From a bacterium (GTDB lineage Bacteria; Patescibacteriota; Minisyncoccia; Phycocordibacterales; UBA1006): 64,000 nucleotides of DNA. A program made the position numbers and the translations under genes. The stretch lies in contig JAUIMI010000003.1 of the NCBI GenBank assembly GCA_030433255.1, positions 36,193 through 100,192 on the forward strand, given 5' to 3'. This document shows, in pieces, positions 1 to 8,335 of this stretch. Under the pieces are notes generated by a model that saw only the letters and a list, made by a program, of their open reading frames with translations, was not told where the DNA came from and did not search any database. Each line of letters begins with the position of its first letter. Position 1 is the first letter of the stretch.

Positions 1-125
1 AAAATTACGAAAACGAGTACTTTTTACAGAAACAAAAAAAATGCACAAGAAAAAATAATTTTCTTTTCTTGTTAAGAAAAGGGAAGAATATCTTCCTTTT
101 TCTATTGACCAAATAATGGTCATTT

Positions 126-196
126 GGGCGATTAGTTAAATGGTATAATAGAGGTCTCCAAAACCTTAGTTGGGAGTTCGATTCTCTCATCGCCCG
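126..196 (+). tRNA. tRNA-Trp (CCA)
   Basis: The sequence folds into a full cloverleaf. The acceptor stem is GGGCGAT/ATCGCCC, the anticodon stem GAGGT/ACCTT closes a loop CTCCAAA with anticodon CCA, and the T-arm is GGGAG/CTCTC around TTCGATT. The discriminator base is G. CCA is not encoded. Confidence 0.93.
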
Positions 197-202
197 CACA
201 TT

Positions 203-233
203 AAAAAACATCTTACTTTAGTAAGATGTTTTT
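203..233. terminator. Bidirectional hairpin terminator
   Basis: A-tract, arms ACATCTTAC/GTAAGATGT and T-tract. It follows tRNA-Trp on the plus strand and overlaps the stop codon of the DoxX-like gene on the minus strand. Confidence 0.8.
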
Positions 234-585
234 AATATATAAGTGTCAAAAGGGCAATGCTGCATCCCAAGGCTATAATGGCAGAAATCGCCAAGGGTAA
301 ATTTTTACCCTTAAAACCTAATTTTACAACGTGAGAAATAATTGCCTCAATCATTAAAATAATGATACCAATTGCCCCAATGATTATTGTTTGAGGTATT
401 AATATAAAAATACCAAATAATAATTCTAGTATTCCAGTTCCGATTCGTCCGTAATATTCAGGCAACTCAAATAAATGTATTTTTTTTGAATATTTCTTTT
501 GACTCTGGGTGATCACTAAATTTATAGCGTAAGGTTTGTAAGATGATACCTGCAGAAATTATTTTAATAACAATATAATATTCAT
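232..585 (-). pseudogene. DoxX-like membrane protein, apparently frameshifted
   Basis: The open frame below position 516 (94 residues, GTG start) has the second half of a DoxX-type four-helix protein, including a YGRIGTGILELLFG segment typical of the family. The missing N-terminal part is readable in another frame just upstream, where QTLRYKFSDHPESKEIF matches the family's first helix and loop. The two frames join at a run of eight T at 480-487 (A on the coding strand); removing one base restores a single reading frame. No in-frame ATG starts the upstream part, and an ATG at 583-585 lies in a third frame. DoxX proteins are small membrane proteins often linked to redox or thiol stress. The gene follows miaA by about 14 bp on the same strand. 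It may be a decaying gene, a homopolymer sequencing error, or a shortened functional protein. Confidence 0.6.
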
Positions 586-599
586 ATATTAATTATATT

Positions 600-1529
600 T
601 TATTTAATAAATTTACGTATCGTGCTTTCTATTTCTTGAGTATCATTATATGGATTAAACCAGTGAATGTTTTTATTCTTTTTAAACCATGTTCTCTGCC
701 TTTTTGCGAATTGGATGGTTTTTGTTGTAAGTTGTTGAATCATTTCAGAGTATGAAACCTTTTTTTGTAGATAATAAGCCATATATCGATATTCAAGACC
801 AAGCTCTTCCATTCTGGTATACGAAACCCCTTGCGCATACAATCCTTCTGCTTCTTTGAGCATATTGTCATTTTCTAGCCTTTCAATGATTCGTTTTTCT
901 ATTATTTTATTGTGTTGTTTTTTTGGTATATCAAGCCCTATAAATAATACATTGTATTTTTTTGATTGTTTTTGCCTTGGTACTTTTCCTAGAGATTCAA
1001 TAATTTCAAGAGCACGAATCAAGCGAACTGGGTTTTTGTGATCTATATTTTGTGCTCGTAATGGGTCTTTGGATTGTAATTGTAGAAATAACTCTTCAGT
1101 ATTCAATTTTGATAATTTGTTACGTAGTTCATTATTAGCAGGTACATTGGGGAATGATTGATTGTAAATCAGCGCATCTATATACATACCTGTTCCACCA
1201 CAAATGATTGGAATTTTTTTTCTTGCCAGTATTTCTGTTATTTTTTTTCTTGCTAACATTACATATTCTTGTACAGAAAATACATCTTGAGGGTTAGTAA
1301 CATCAATCATGTAATGAGGTATTCCTTGCATTTCTTCATGGGTTACTTTTGCTGATCCTATATCTAATCCAATATACACTTGTCTTGAGTCTGCAGATAT
1401 TACTTCACCCTTATATTTTTTAGCTATCTCTATTGATAGAGAGGTTTTACCTGTCGCTGTTGGTCCACAAATGACAATTATTTTTGGTTTTGGTACTAAC
1501 CTATTTTTTAGGTATGTTATGATAGACAT
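600..1529 (-). CDS. miaA: tRNA dimethylallyltransferase MiaA
   Basis: MiaA transfers the dimethylallyl group of DMAPP to N6 of A37 in tRNAs that read codons beginning with U. The 309-residue protein has the P-loop GPTATGKT near residue 22, the SADSRQVY segment after it, the GGTGMYIDAL motif and the C-terminal FAKRQRTWF signature. Length is normal. The DMAPP requirement is of interest because the same window carries a carotenoid pathway that also needs C5 isoprenoid precursors. It is transcribed away from the peroxiredoxin gene, with a 36-bp gap that carries TATAAT-like sequence usable on both strands. The DoxX-like remnant follows on the same strand. Confidence 0.95.
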   Translation of the reverse strand: MSIITYLKNRLVPKPKIIVICGPTATGKTSLSIEIAKKYKGEVISADSRQVYIGLDIGSAKVTHEEMQGIPHYMIDVTNPQDVFSVQEYVMLARKKITEILARKKIPIICGGTGMYIDALIYNQSFPNVPANNELRNKLSKLNTEELFLQLQSKDPLRAQNIDHKNPVRLIRALEIIESLGKVPRQKQSKKYNVLFIGLDIPKKQHNKIIEKRIIERLENDNMLKEAEGLYAQGVSYTRMEELGLEYRYMAYYLQKKVSYSEMIQQLTTKTIQFAKRQRTWFKKNKNIHWFNPYNDTQEIESTIRKFIK

Positions 1530-1565
1530 ATATTCAGATTATAATGATTTTTTAAAAATAGCTAT

Positions 1566-2156
1566 ATGAATAATGAAATTTATGAAACAATACCAATGCG
1601 TATTGGTGACACGCTTCCAGAAATAGAATTACATGCCTTTCATGAAGGTAAGGAGGTTAGGTTACAAACAACTGATTATGAGGGTAAGTGGACAGTTTTC
1701 TTTTTTTATCCAGCAGATTTTACTTTTGTGTGTCCGACAGAACTTGAAGAGCTCGCTGATAACTATGAAGTCTTTAAAGAGATGAATACTGAAATTTTCT
1801 CTGTTTCAACAGATACTGTGTTTACACACAAGGCATGGAAAGACAATTCGCCTACTATTGGAAAAGTTCAATTTCCTATGGTTGCAGATACCAATGGAAG
1901 TTTATCAAAGTTATTTGGTACTTATATTCATGAAGAAGGGCTCTCACTACGTGGAACATTTATTATTAACCCAGAAGGTGAATTAATTGCCATGGAAATA
2001 AATAATAATGATATTGGACGTTCTGCAAAAGAGCTTATTCGGAAAATACAAGCCGCACAATTTGTGCGTGAGCATGATGGACAGGTATGTCCTGCTAACT
2101 GGCAGCCAGGTGATGATACTTTGGAACCAGGAATGGATTTAGTAGGGAAGTTGTAA
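1566..2156 (+). CDS. Typical 2-Cys peroxiredoxin (AhpC/Prx1 type)
   Basis: This thiol peroxidase reduces hydrogen peroxide and organic peroxides. The 196-residue protein has the peroxidatic cysteine in FVCPTE (near residue 57) and the resolving cysteine in VCPANW (near residue 175), so it is the typical 2-Cys class, and the C-terminus runs through EPGMDLVGKL as in AhpC. No AhpF is present in the window. The thioredoxin reductase at 33.5 kb and the glutaredoxin at 7.9 kb are plausible reductant sources, which is inference. It is a monocistronic unit closed by a hairpin terminator. Confidence 0.93.
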   Translation: MNNEIYETIPMRIGDTLPEIELHAFHEGKEVRLQTTDYEGKWTVFFFYPADFTFVCPTELEELADNYEVFKEMNTEIFSVSTDTVFTHKAWKDNSPTIGKVQFPMVADTNGSLSKLFGTYIHEEGLSLRGTFIINPEGELIAMEINNNDIGRSAKELIRKIQAAQFVREHDGQVCPANWQPGDDTLEPGMDLVGKL

Positions 2157-2159
2157 AAG

Positions 2160-2191
2160 AAAAAACATCTAAATAGGTTAGGTGTTTTTTT
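2160..2191 (+). terminator. Terminator after peroxiredoxin
   Basis: Arms ACATCTAA/TTAGGTGT (one G-T pair) with a following T-tract. Confidence 0.75.
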
Positions 2192-2261
2192 GTTTATACA
2201 CACGATTGAATAAAGTCAAAGTTATCCACAAATCTATTTTTACAATAATTTGCAGAGTTAT

Positions 2262-2297
2262 GTGGGATAGAGTAGAATATAAGTGGGATGAAGTGGT
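2262..2297 (+). promoter_or_regulatory. Candidate MraZ-binding boxes upstream of mraZ
   Basis: GTGGG occurs at 2262-2266 and 2283-2287, followed by GTGGT at 2293-2297. The last two start 10 bp apart. MraZ is known to bind direct TGGGN-type repeats at about 10-bp spacing upstream of its own operon. Assignment is by this resemblance and by position. Confidence 0.5.
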
Positions 2298-2372
2298 ATA
2301 TAACGGTGAAACGTTTAAATGTATTCATGTAGCAATTAATCCATTGGTTTCACTGTTATATACCACTTCATC
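2287..2372. repeat. Long inverted repeat in the mraZ leader region
   Basis: Two 26-base arms, 2287-2312 and 2347-2372, are reverse complements with one mismatch and a 34-base spacer. The left arm contains two of the candidate MraZ boxes and the right arm carries them inverted. It could form a large hairpin in DNA or in a leader transcript. Confidence 0.8.
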
Positions 2373-2413
2373 AATACGATCTATTCGCGAGATCTGGTTA
2401 TTAAATTCTTACT

Positions 2414-2848
2414 ATGTTAATCGGTGAACACAAACACACACTTGATACTAAAAAACGCTTATCACTTCCTTCAAAATTTCGAAAGGAATTAGGGAAGAGC
2501 GTTGTTATTACCAAGGGTCTTGATAATTGTCTCTTTGTTTATTCTCTAAAGGAGTGGAAAAAATTTTCAGAAAAATTAGGAGAACTTTCAATGGGGCAAG
2601 GGGATACTCGAGCATTTTCACGATATTTCTTAGGAGGAGCTGTTGAAGTTGATATTGATTCTGCAGGACGAATTTTAATTCCAGATTTCTTGAAAGATCT
2701 CGCACATTTACAAACAAAAGTTATTGTCGCAGGTATTGGAAGTCGTGTTGAACTTTGGGATGAAGAACGCTGGGAATCATACCAACAAGCCCTTGAGAAA
2801 AAGGCAGATGTTGTTGCTGAAAAACTTGGTGACATTGGAATGATTTAA
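2414..2848 (+). CDS. mraZ: Transcriptional regulator MraZ
   Basis: MraZ is a DNA-binding protein with two AbrB-like halves that regulates the division and cell-wall (dcw) cluster. The 144-residue protein begins MLIGEHKHTLD and contains the two characteristic DxKxR segments: DTKKRLSLPSKFR near residue 11 and DSAGRILIP near residue 80. It is the first gene of a tightly packed operon with rsmH (2-bp gap), an ftsL-like gene and ftsI. Candidate MraZ boxes and a large inverted repeat lie upstream, which fits autoregulation. Confidence 0.95.
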   Translation: MLIGEHKHTLDTKKRLSLPSKFRKELGKSVVITKGLDNCLFVYSLKEWKKFSEKLGELSMGQGDTRAFSRYFLGGAVEVDIDSAGRILIPDFLKDLAHLQTKVIVAGIGSRVELWDEERWESYQQALEKKADVVAEKLGDIGMI

Positions 2849-2850
2849 TT

Positions 2851-3747
2851 ATGTCTGCTCATATCTCAGTTTTAATGAATGAGGTTCTTGAGGGTCTTGA
2901 TATTCAACCTAATGACATTATCGTTGATGGCACGATAAACGGTGGAGGTCATGCGTTTGCTATAACAAAGCAGCTTTCTGATAAAGGTACCCTTATTGGT
3001 ATTGACCAAGATAGTACCGGTTTATCTGTTTCAAGAGAACGCCTAAAGAATGTACAGCCAGTTATTCATCTTGTTCATGATAATACACGTCATATAGATA
3101 CTATCCTTGATAATCTAGGTATTCATTCATATAACAAGTTACTACTTGATCTTGGATGGAGTAGCAATCAATTTGAAAATCCTGAACGTGGTTTTTCTTT
3201 TCTGTACGATGGGCCTCTTACTATGTCTCTATCGGACAACGAGGATTCAGTGATATTTACAGCCTACGACATCATTAACACATGGAGTGAACAATCATTA
3301 ATAGATATCCTTGAGGGGTATGGCGAAGAACGGTATGCCTGGAAAATTACGCAAGCTATTATTGAACATCGAAATCGTAAACCTATAGAACGAACACTTG
3401 AGTTGGTTGATATCGTGGCGCGAGCAGTTCCAGCAAAGTATCGGAATGCTCCATTACACCCAGCGACAAAAACCTTTCAGGCTTTACGTATTGCAGTAAA
3501 TGATGAAATGGAAGCTTTGCGGGAAATTTTAGAAAAAGGATTTGAACGTTTGGCCCCAGGCGGTCGAATGGTTATCATTTCTTTCCATAGTATTGAAGAT
3601 CGTATTGTAAAAAACTATTTTAAAAAACAGAAGCAAGAAGGTAAGGGGGAGGTTCTCACGAAAAAACCCCTTATTGCATCAAGCGAAGAGCTTGTTTCTA
3701 ATCGTCGGGCACGTAGTGCAAAACTTCGCATCCTAAAAAAAATATGA
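2851..3747 (+). CDS. rsmH: 16S rRNA (cytosine-1402 N4)-methyltransferase RsmH
   Basis: RsmH (MraW) methylates N4 of C1402 in the 16S rRNA P site using SAM. The 298-residue protein shows the start HISVLMNEVLE, the SAM-binding segment DGTINGGGHA, LLLDLGWSS, the ALRIAVNDE motif and the C-terminal IISFHSIEDRIVK and RRARSAKLR signatures. Length is slightly shorter than the roughly 310 residues usual for the family. It lies between mraZ and the ftsL-like gene and overlaps the latter by 4 bp, indicating translational coupling. Confidence 0.96.
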   Translation: MSAHISVLMNEVLEGLDIQPNDIIVDGTINGGGHAFAITKQLSDKGTLIGIDQDSTGLSVSRERLKNVQPVIHLVHDNTRHIDTILDNLGIHSYNKLLLDLGWSSNQFENPERGFSFLYDGPLTMSLSDNEDSVIFTAYDIINTWSEQSLIDILEGYGEERYAWKITQAIIEHRNRKPIERTLELVDIVARAVPAKYRNAPLHPATKTFQALRIAVNDEMEALREILEKGFERLAPGGRMVIISFHSIEDRIVKNYFKKQKQEGKGEVLTKKPLIASSEELVSNRRARSAKLRILKKI

Positions 3748-4055
3748 AAACGCTAATACAACAATTACATACACAAAAAAAGAAACTAGTTCATGTATTA
3801 CTAGGTTCTATTGCTCTACTTTTTGTGGTGTATAGTTTTGGGATAGCAAGTACCACTATTAATATTGCTGATGCAAAAATGTATGATCAAGATATTAATG
3901 AACTACAAACTGAAATTGCAGAATTAGAAGTAGAATATTTTGAAATTATAAATATTTTATCAATAGATGAAGCAGAGAAGTATGGTTTCACTGAAACATC
4001 AAATCTACACTATGCCTATATTGATAAAACAAAAGCTGTTGCTTATAATCTTTAA
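3744..4055 (+). CDS. FtsL-like cell division protein
   Basis: This 103-residue protein has a short basic cytoplasmic N-terminus, one membrane segment near residues 17-36, then an extracytoplasmic helix with a heptad pattern (INELQTEIAELEVEYFEI). FtsL proteins are very divergent, so the call rests on topology and on the conserved rsmH-ftsL-ftsI gene order. FtsL joins FtsB and FtsQ to activate septal peptidoglycan synthesis. Start overlaps the rsmH stop by 4 bp. A possible FtsB partner is at 7489-7806. Confidence 0.75.
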   Translation: MKTLIQQLHTQKKKLVHVLLGSIALLFVVYSFGIASTTINIADAKMYDQDINELQTEIAELEVEYFEIINILSIDEAEKYGFTETSNLHYAYIDKTKAVAYNL

Positions 4056-4064
4056 GATTAGTTT

Positions 4065-5783
4065 ATGAAACGAGAAAATAAACAATTTCTCTTTCGACTT
4101 CGAGTAATTTTTGTTGGAGTTGTATGTATTGGATTCGTTTTAATTGCGAATCTTTTTTACATACAAGTTACCAATGGTAATCGTTTCCGAGAGCAGGCAG
4201 ACGGTCAGTATGTTGTTGCGACATATAATTCTTTTGAACGGGGAAGTATTTTTTTTGAAGAACGTGAAGGGACACGAATTTCTGCAGCAGGTCAAAAATC
4301 TGGGTACAAAATATCTATTAATCCAAAAAAATTTACTGCAGACCCCGAAGAAGTGTTTACCGTACTTTCAATCACTCTTGATATCGATAGAGAAGATTTT
4401 TTTTCAGATATTGAAAAGAAGAATAGAACATATATAGAAATAGCCCATCAGGTTCCAAAAGAAATAGGAGAACAAATAAAAAAAGACTTAGGTTCTGCAA
4501 TACAGTTACATGCTGAAAAATGGCGTGTTTACCCACTACAAGGCTCTGCAGCTCATGTACTAGGGTTTTTAGGGTATAAGGGTGATGAATATGCTGGTCG
4601 CTATGGTTTAGAAAGAGAATATGAAGACACCTTAAAACGAGAGAATGTTGATGTGTATACCAATTTTTTTGCTCGAGTATTTCATAATGTACAAAACCTT
4701 GTTGATTCAACTTCAGTCCCTGAAGGAGATATTGTTACCACTATAGATCCTCAAGTTCAATTATTTTTTGAATCTGAATTGAAAGATATCCAAGATACAT
4801 GGGATTCAGCTTCAGTTGGTGGTATTATCATGAATCCTAAAAATGGTGAAATCTATGCTCTTGGTGCGTATCCTAATTTTGATAATAATGATTTTTCTGA
4901 GAATAGTATTAGTGATTTTAAAAATCCACTTGTTGAAAATGTATACGAACTTGGTTCCATTATTAAACCTTTTATTGTTGCAATGAGTATTGATAGTGGT
5001 GACATCGACGTTAATACTCTCGAATACTATGATGCAGGTTCTGTTGATGTAGAAGATTATACTATTAACAATTTTGATAAAAGAGGACGTGGTTGGGTCA
5101 ATGTTCAAGAAATATTAAACCAATCATTAAATACTGGTATGGTACATATCGCAAAACAAATCTCAAAAGATGACTTTCGAGAATATTTTGATCGTTATGG
5201 ATTTACTTCAAAAACAGGTATCGATTTACCAAATGAAGGGAACAACTTAACAAGTAACCTAACCAGCAACAGACAAATTGAATTTGCTAACATGTCGTTT
5301 GGACAAGGTATTGCTATAACTCCAATAACTCTTGTGAGTGCATTATCTTCACTTGCAAATGATGGAGTCCGTGTTACACCTCATATTGTTAAAAAAATAG
5401 AATATACTAATGGATTTTCAAAAACATTTGATTATTCTGATCAAGATGTTCAAGTTCTTTCTCCAGAAACATCAGGGGAGATTTCTCGAATGTTGGTTAA
5501 TGTCTTTGATGCTTATCGTGATGGTGGTGTAAAATTACCTAATTATCGAATTGCAGCAAAAACAGGAACCGCACAAATACCTAACCCACAAGGAGGATAT
5601 TATGACGATCGGAATCTCCATTCATTCTTTGGTTATTTTCCAGCATATGATCCAGAGTTTATTGTATTTCTCTATACGGTACACCCAAAGAATGTAAGGT
5701 ATGCATCTCAGACGCTCATAGATCCATTCAGGTCAACAGCTAAATATTTAATAAATTACTATAATATTCCGCCAGATAGATAA
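4065..5783 (+). CDS. ftsI: Penicillin-binding protein, FtsI/PBP2B-like transpeptidase
   Basis: This class B PBP cross-links septal peptidoglycan. The 572-residue protein has a short cytoplasmic tail, one membrane anchor near residues 12-33, a dimerisation domain, and a transpeptidase domain. The catalytic SxxK motif is in GSIIKPF (Ser about 298), the SxN motif in SLNTG and the KTG motif in AKTGTAQ near the C-terminus. All active-site motifs are intact. It is the last gene of the mraZ operon seen here and is followed by a terminator, so the usual murein-synthesis genes do not follow directly. Confidence 0.92.
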   Translation: MKRENKQFLFRLRVIFVGVVCIGFVLIANLFYIQVTNGNRFREQADGQYVVATYNSFERGSIFFEEREGTRISAAGQKSGYKISINPKKFTADPEEVFTVLSITLDIDREDFFSDIEKKNRTYIEIAHQVPKEIGEQIKKDLGSAIQLHAEKWRVYPLQGSAAHVLGFLGYKGDEYAGRYGLEREYEDTLKRENVDVYTNFFARVFHNVQNLVDSTSVPEGDIVTTIDPQVQLFFESELKDIQDTWDSASVGGIIMNPKNGEIYALGAYPNFDNNDFSENSISDFKNPLVENVYELGSIIKPFIVAMSIDSGDIDVNTLEYYDAGSVDVEDYTINNFDKRGRGWVNVQEILNQSLNTGMVHIAKQISKDDFREYFDRYGFTSKTGIDLPNEGNNLTSNLTSNRQIEFANMSFGQGIAITPITLVSALSSLANDGVRVTPHIVKKIEYTNGFSKTFDYSDQDVQVLSPETSGEISRMLVNVFDAYRDGGVKLPNYRIAAKTGTAQIPNPQGGYYDDRNLHSFFGYFPAYDPEFIVFLYTVHPKNVRYASQTLIDPFRSTAKYLINYYNIPPDR

Positions 5784-5785
5784 AT

Positions 5786-5811
5786 AAAAAACCGTACATT
5801 ATACGGTTTTT
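5786..5811 (+). terminator. Terminator of the mraZ-ftsI operon
   Basis: Arms AAAACCGTA/TACGGTTTT around a short loop, T-rich 3' side. Confidence 0.8.
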
Positions 5812-5852
5812 CATTTGAATTTTTATATGAAGTGAGTAAAATATATTTTACT

Positions 5853-5924
5853 GGCTCTATCGTCTAACGGCTAGGACGTATCCCTCTCACGGATAAAATC
5901 GGAGTTCGATTCTCCGTAGAGTCA
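5853..5924 (+). tRNA. tRNA-Glu (CTC)
   Basis: Cloverleaf with acceptor GGCTCTA/TAGAGTC (one G-T), anticodon stem TATCC/GGATA around CTCTCAC (anticodon CTC) and T-arm CGGAG/CTCCG. A second Glu tRNA with anticodon TTC is at 32512-32583. Confidence 0.92.
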
Positions 5925-5961
5925 CAAAGTAAATTAATTATACATTTGTTATAATTTATCT

Positions 5962-6621
5962 ATGTGCAGAGGAAAATTACAATGTAATGAATTAGGTGTT
6001 AATTTTGATACTTGGAATACTAAAACCCCACTAAAACCGCCAACATGGTTTTCTAATCAGATCAATATTTTTGAACATGCATTTGAACTTGCTACACAAG
6101 GCAATATTCAAAAATCTATTGAGATATTACAAACAATACGGAATATTGATTTACAAGATTGGTATATAGAACATGGACAAGTATCAGGAAGATTCAGAAA
6201 TAAAATACTACAAATACCAAGAAATAAATCAAAAGATATCCTTTGTGATCCACTACGTTCACCAGAAAAATATGCAGAGGAAGTTTTTAAACGTGATAGT
6301 TATACGTGTCAGTATTGTGGAGGAAAAGTTATTTCAAAAAAGATTTTCAAAAAGTACGAAGACTTGGTTGGTAGCGACCACTTCAAATCAACAGGAACCA
6401 ATCGCCAGCGACACGGAATCGTTCTTGCTTCACGTGCTAACGCTGACCATATAATCCCGTGGAATCTTGGAGGAAAAACAGACCCTGATAATCTCATAAC
6501 TTCGTGTTGGTCATGTAACTATGGGAAGGCAGGATATACTCTAGAACAATTACAGCTTGATAATCCCAAAGATAATGATTATTTAAATAAAGACTGGTTT
6601 GGATTACAAAACTACATCTGA
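5962..6621 (+). CDS. HNH endonuclease family protein
   Basis: The 219-residue protein ends in an HNH nuclease domain: a CQYCGG zinc knuckle near residue 115, then ADHIIPWNLGG (the catalytic His region), then DNLITSCWSCN, which supplies the second CxxC pair. The N-terminal 100 residues are not recognised. The start is supported by TATAAT at 5950-5955, exactly 12 bases before the ATG. It is a single gene between tRNA-Glu(CTC) and a terminator, with no methylase or toxin partner. Substrate and role (restriction, repair or mobile) cannot be told from sequence. Confidence 0.8.
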   Translation: MCRGKLQCNELGVNFDTWNTKTPLKPPTWFSNQINIFEHAFELATQGNIQKSIEILQTIRNIDLQDWYIEHGQVSGRFRNKILQIPRNKSKDILCDPLRSPEKYAEEVFKRDSYTCQYCGGKVISKKIFKKYEDLVGSDHFKSTGTNRQRHGIVLASRANADHIIPWNLGGKTDPDNLITSCWSCNYGKAGYTLEQLQLDNPKDNDYLNKDWFGLQNYI

Positions 6622-6644
6622 CTATTTTATAATCCAAACATAAT

Positions 6645-6671
6645 AAAAAACACTCAAAATGAGTGTTTTTT
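6645..6671. terminator. Bidirectional terminator between HNH and YceI genes
   Basis: Arms AAAAAACACTC/GAGTGTTTTTT with a 5-base loop, serving converging genes. Confidence 0.85.
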
Positions 6672-6674
6672 AAA

Positions 6675-7334
6675 TTATTCTTGGCTATCTTTTGATAAGG
6701 TAAGAGTAAATGTAATTGGAACAATATTATCAATTGCTTTGTCTCCTAAGTCATCAAAGAATGATGTTGATCCGTACCGTACATCCCATTGTGATCGATC
6801 AAAATCAAATGAACCAGATAATGCATACATTCCTTCATTTTCTGTTACAGAAACAGGAATTGAAATAGGATGAGTTTGGTCTTTCACTGTTAATTCACCG
6901 TCAAGGTTCATACCATCAAATCCAGTAATCATAAAGGTACTTGTTGGATATGTTTCAACAGCAAAGAAATCATCACTCTTAAGGTGACCATTTACGCCGT
7001 CAGAGTCACTTGTTATGTCATTCATATCAATTACAACCTCTCCAGTAGCTGATGAATCTACAAGGATGATATCTCCTGACTGAATACCAAATGTTCCGGT
7101 ATGTGATTTAACCGTTCCCATTTTTCCTACCCAATTTAACTCTGATTCTGATTCAATAACCGTATAATTCCCATCTTCTAGTGTTGTTGTTTCTGAAATA
7201 GTATCGTTAGGTTCTTGGGTTGTTTCGGTTGATACCTCTTCGTTTTGATTTGTTGTTGTGTCTTGTTTTTGTAATTGTTTAACAATCAAGAATACCAAGA
7301 CAACAGCGATAATTAAAATAATAGTTTTTTTCAT
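6675..7334 (-). CDS. YceI-like lipocalin-fold protein, membrane-anchored
   Basis: The 219-residue protein has an N-terminal membrane segment (residues 4-19), a Thr/Glu/Gln-rich linker to about residue 50 and a YceI domain to the end. Family features seen are SELNWVGK, GTFGIQSGD, GHLKSDDFFAVETYP and the final strand PITFTLTLS. YceI proteins form a beta-barrel that binds isoprenoid-like or other hydrophobic ligands; in this genome a link to carotenoid or isoprenoid handling is possible but not shown. It lies 18 bp downstream of a 38-residue membrane peptide gene on the same strand. Confidence 0.85.
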   Translation of the reverse strand: MKKTIILIIAVVLVFLIVKQLQKQDTTTNQNEEVSTETTQEPNDTISETTTLEDGNYTVIESESELNWVGKMGTVKSHTGTFGIQSGDIILVDSSATGEVVIDMNDITSDSDGVNGHLKSDDFFAVETYPTSTFMITGFDGMNLDGELTVKDQTHPISIPVSVTENEGMYALSGSFDFDRSQWDVRYGSTSFFDDLGDKAIDNIVPITFTLTLSKDSQE

Positions 7335-7352
7335 ATATTGTTTTGTTAATGT

Positions 7353-7469
7353 TTAAAATCCGAACGTTCCTCCAGAGTAGAGAAGTACCATACTTATTGA
7401 TACAAGAATACCAACAACGATCATAAAATTCTTTACTCGCCTTCGTCCTTTTTTACTAAATAAATTCAT
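7353..7469 (-). CDS. Small single-span membrane peptide (38 residues)
   Basis: An ATG at 7467-7469 opens a 38-codon frame ending in TAA at 7353-7355. It begins MNLFSKKGRRRVKNF and then has one hydrophobic segment of about 20 residues ending YSGGTFGF. The basic start followed by a membrane helix suggests a Nin-Cout small membrane protein. It sits between YceI (same strand) and the divergent FtsB-like gene and shares their short promoter region. Not recognised as a named family. Confidence 0.5.
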   Translation of the reverse strand: MNLFSKKGRRRVKNFMIVVGILVSISMVLLYSGGTFGF

Positions 7470-7488
7470 AGTATACTTATAATATACT

Positions 7489-7806
7489 ATGAAAGATTTT
7501 CGAACAAGAACACAAAAAAAACAACCTTTTATGTATTCATGGTTTTTTTTGCTGTTTCTGTTGTTCGTAACGGTTCTCTTCGCTCGTGGTGCATATGCGT
7601 CTTTTGTAAAGCGTCAAAATGCTGACCTAGAAAAAGATAAATACCAACAACATCTTGATGAACTCAGTGATAAGAAAAAGGAATTAGAATCACGTATTGA
7701 AAATCTTAAAACAGAAAGAGGCGTTGAAGAAGAATTACGTAAACGATTTGATATCACCAAAGAAGGAGAAACTATGATTCGTATTATTGATAAAAATGAT
7801 GAGTAG
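7489..7806 (+). CDS. FtsB/DivIC-like septum formation initiator
   Basis: The 105-residue protein has a short cytoplasmic tail, one membrane helix (about residues 17-35) and an extracytoplasmic coiled coil rich in Glu, Lys and Leu, followed by EEELRKRFDITKEGE, which resembles the conserved end of the DivIC/FtsB domain. These proteins pair with FtsL in the divisome. The start lies directly behind a TATAAT-containing segment, leaving almost no leader. Glutaredoxin follows after 71 bp, probably with its own promoter (TATACT at 7836-7841). Confidence 0.8.
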   Translation: MKDFRTRTQKKQPFMYSWFFLLFLLFVTVLFARGAYASFVKRQNADLEKDKYQQHLDELSDKKKELESRIENLKTERGVEEELRKRFDITKEGETMIRIIDKNDE

Positions 7807-7877
7807 AGTAGATATGTTCTTTTTATATTTTATTGGTATACTAGATGTGTACTTATTAGTATTAACGTAATAAAAAT

Positions 7878-8114
7878 ATGAAAAACGTAACAATTTATTC
7901 AACACCTACATGTCATTTTTGTCATATGGCTAAAGATTATTTTAAAGAAAACAATATTGAATATATAGAATTTGATGTTGCTGCTGATACTGAAAAACGC
8001 GCAGAAATGATGGAAAAAACAGGTCAAATGGGGGTTCCTCAGATTGAAATTAATGGCGAAATGGTTGTTGGATTCAATGAAGCTAAGATAGAAGAATTAC
8101 TAAAAGCTGAATAA
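7878..8114 (+). CDS. Glutaredoxin-like thiol-disulfide protein
   Basis: The 78-residue protein has the thioredoxin fold of NrdH/glutaredoxin: YSTPTCHFCHMAK with active-site CxxC (residues 11-14), cis-Pro segment GVPQIEING and VGFNEAKIEELL. It reduces disulfides in the cytoplasm and may serve ribonucleotide reductase or peroxiredoxin. Whether the reductant is thioredoxin reductase or glutathione cannot be told. It is closed by a hairpin terminator. Confidence 0.9.
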   Translation: MKNVTIYSTPTCHFCHMAKDYFKENNIEYIEFDVAADTEKRAEMMEKTGQMGVPQIEINGEMVVGFNEAKIEELLKAE

Positions 8115-8144
8115 TTAAAAACACTCTTTTTAGAGTGTTTTTCT
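8115..8144 (+). terminator. Terminator after glutaredoxin
   Basis: Arms AAAAACACTCT/AGAGTGTTTTT followed by a T-tract. Confidence 0.85.
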
Positions 8145-8176
8145 TTTTTTGTAAATGAACGTATACTGTTTTTATT

Positions 8177-8249
8177 GTCTCTATAGTTCAACCGGATAGA
8201 ACAAGAACCTCCTAAGTTCTAGATCCAAGTTCAAGTCTTGGTAGAGACA
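8177..8249 (+). tRNA. tRNA-Arg (CCT)
   Basis: Acceptor GTCTCTA/TAGAGAC, anticodon stem AGAAC/GTTCT around CTCCTAA (anticodon CCT), T-arm CCAAG/CTTGG, discriminator A. A TATACT box at 8163-8168 lies just upstream. Confidence 0.93.
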
Positions 8250-8335
8250 CACATTATTTTATATTTTGGTTATTTATCATAAATGAATTATAATAGTGAG
8301 TATAATTCATACGTTATTATTTATTTTTTTATTAT

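Noticed and set aside
5..211. 68-codon open frame on the minus strand
   Set aside because: It covers the tRNA-Trp gene and its flanks and has low-complexity Phe/Lys-rich composition.
2182..2427. 81-codon open frame upstream of mraZ
   Set aside because: It lies across the inverted repeat and MraZ boxes and overlaps the mraZ start; the region is better explained as regulatory.
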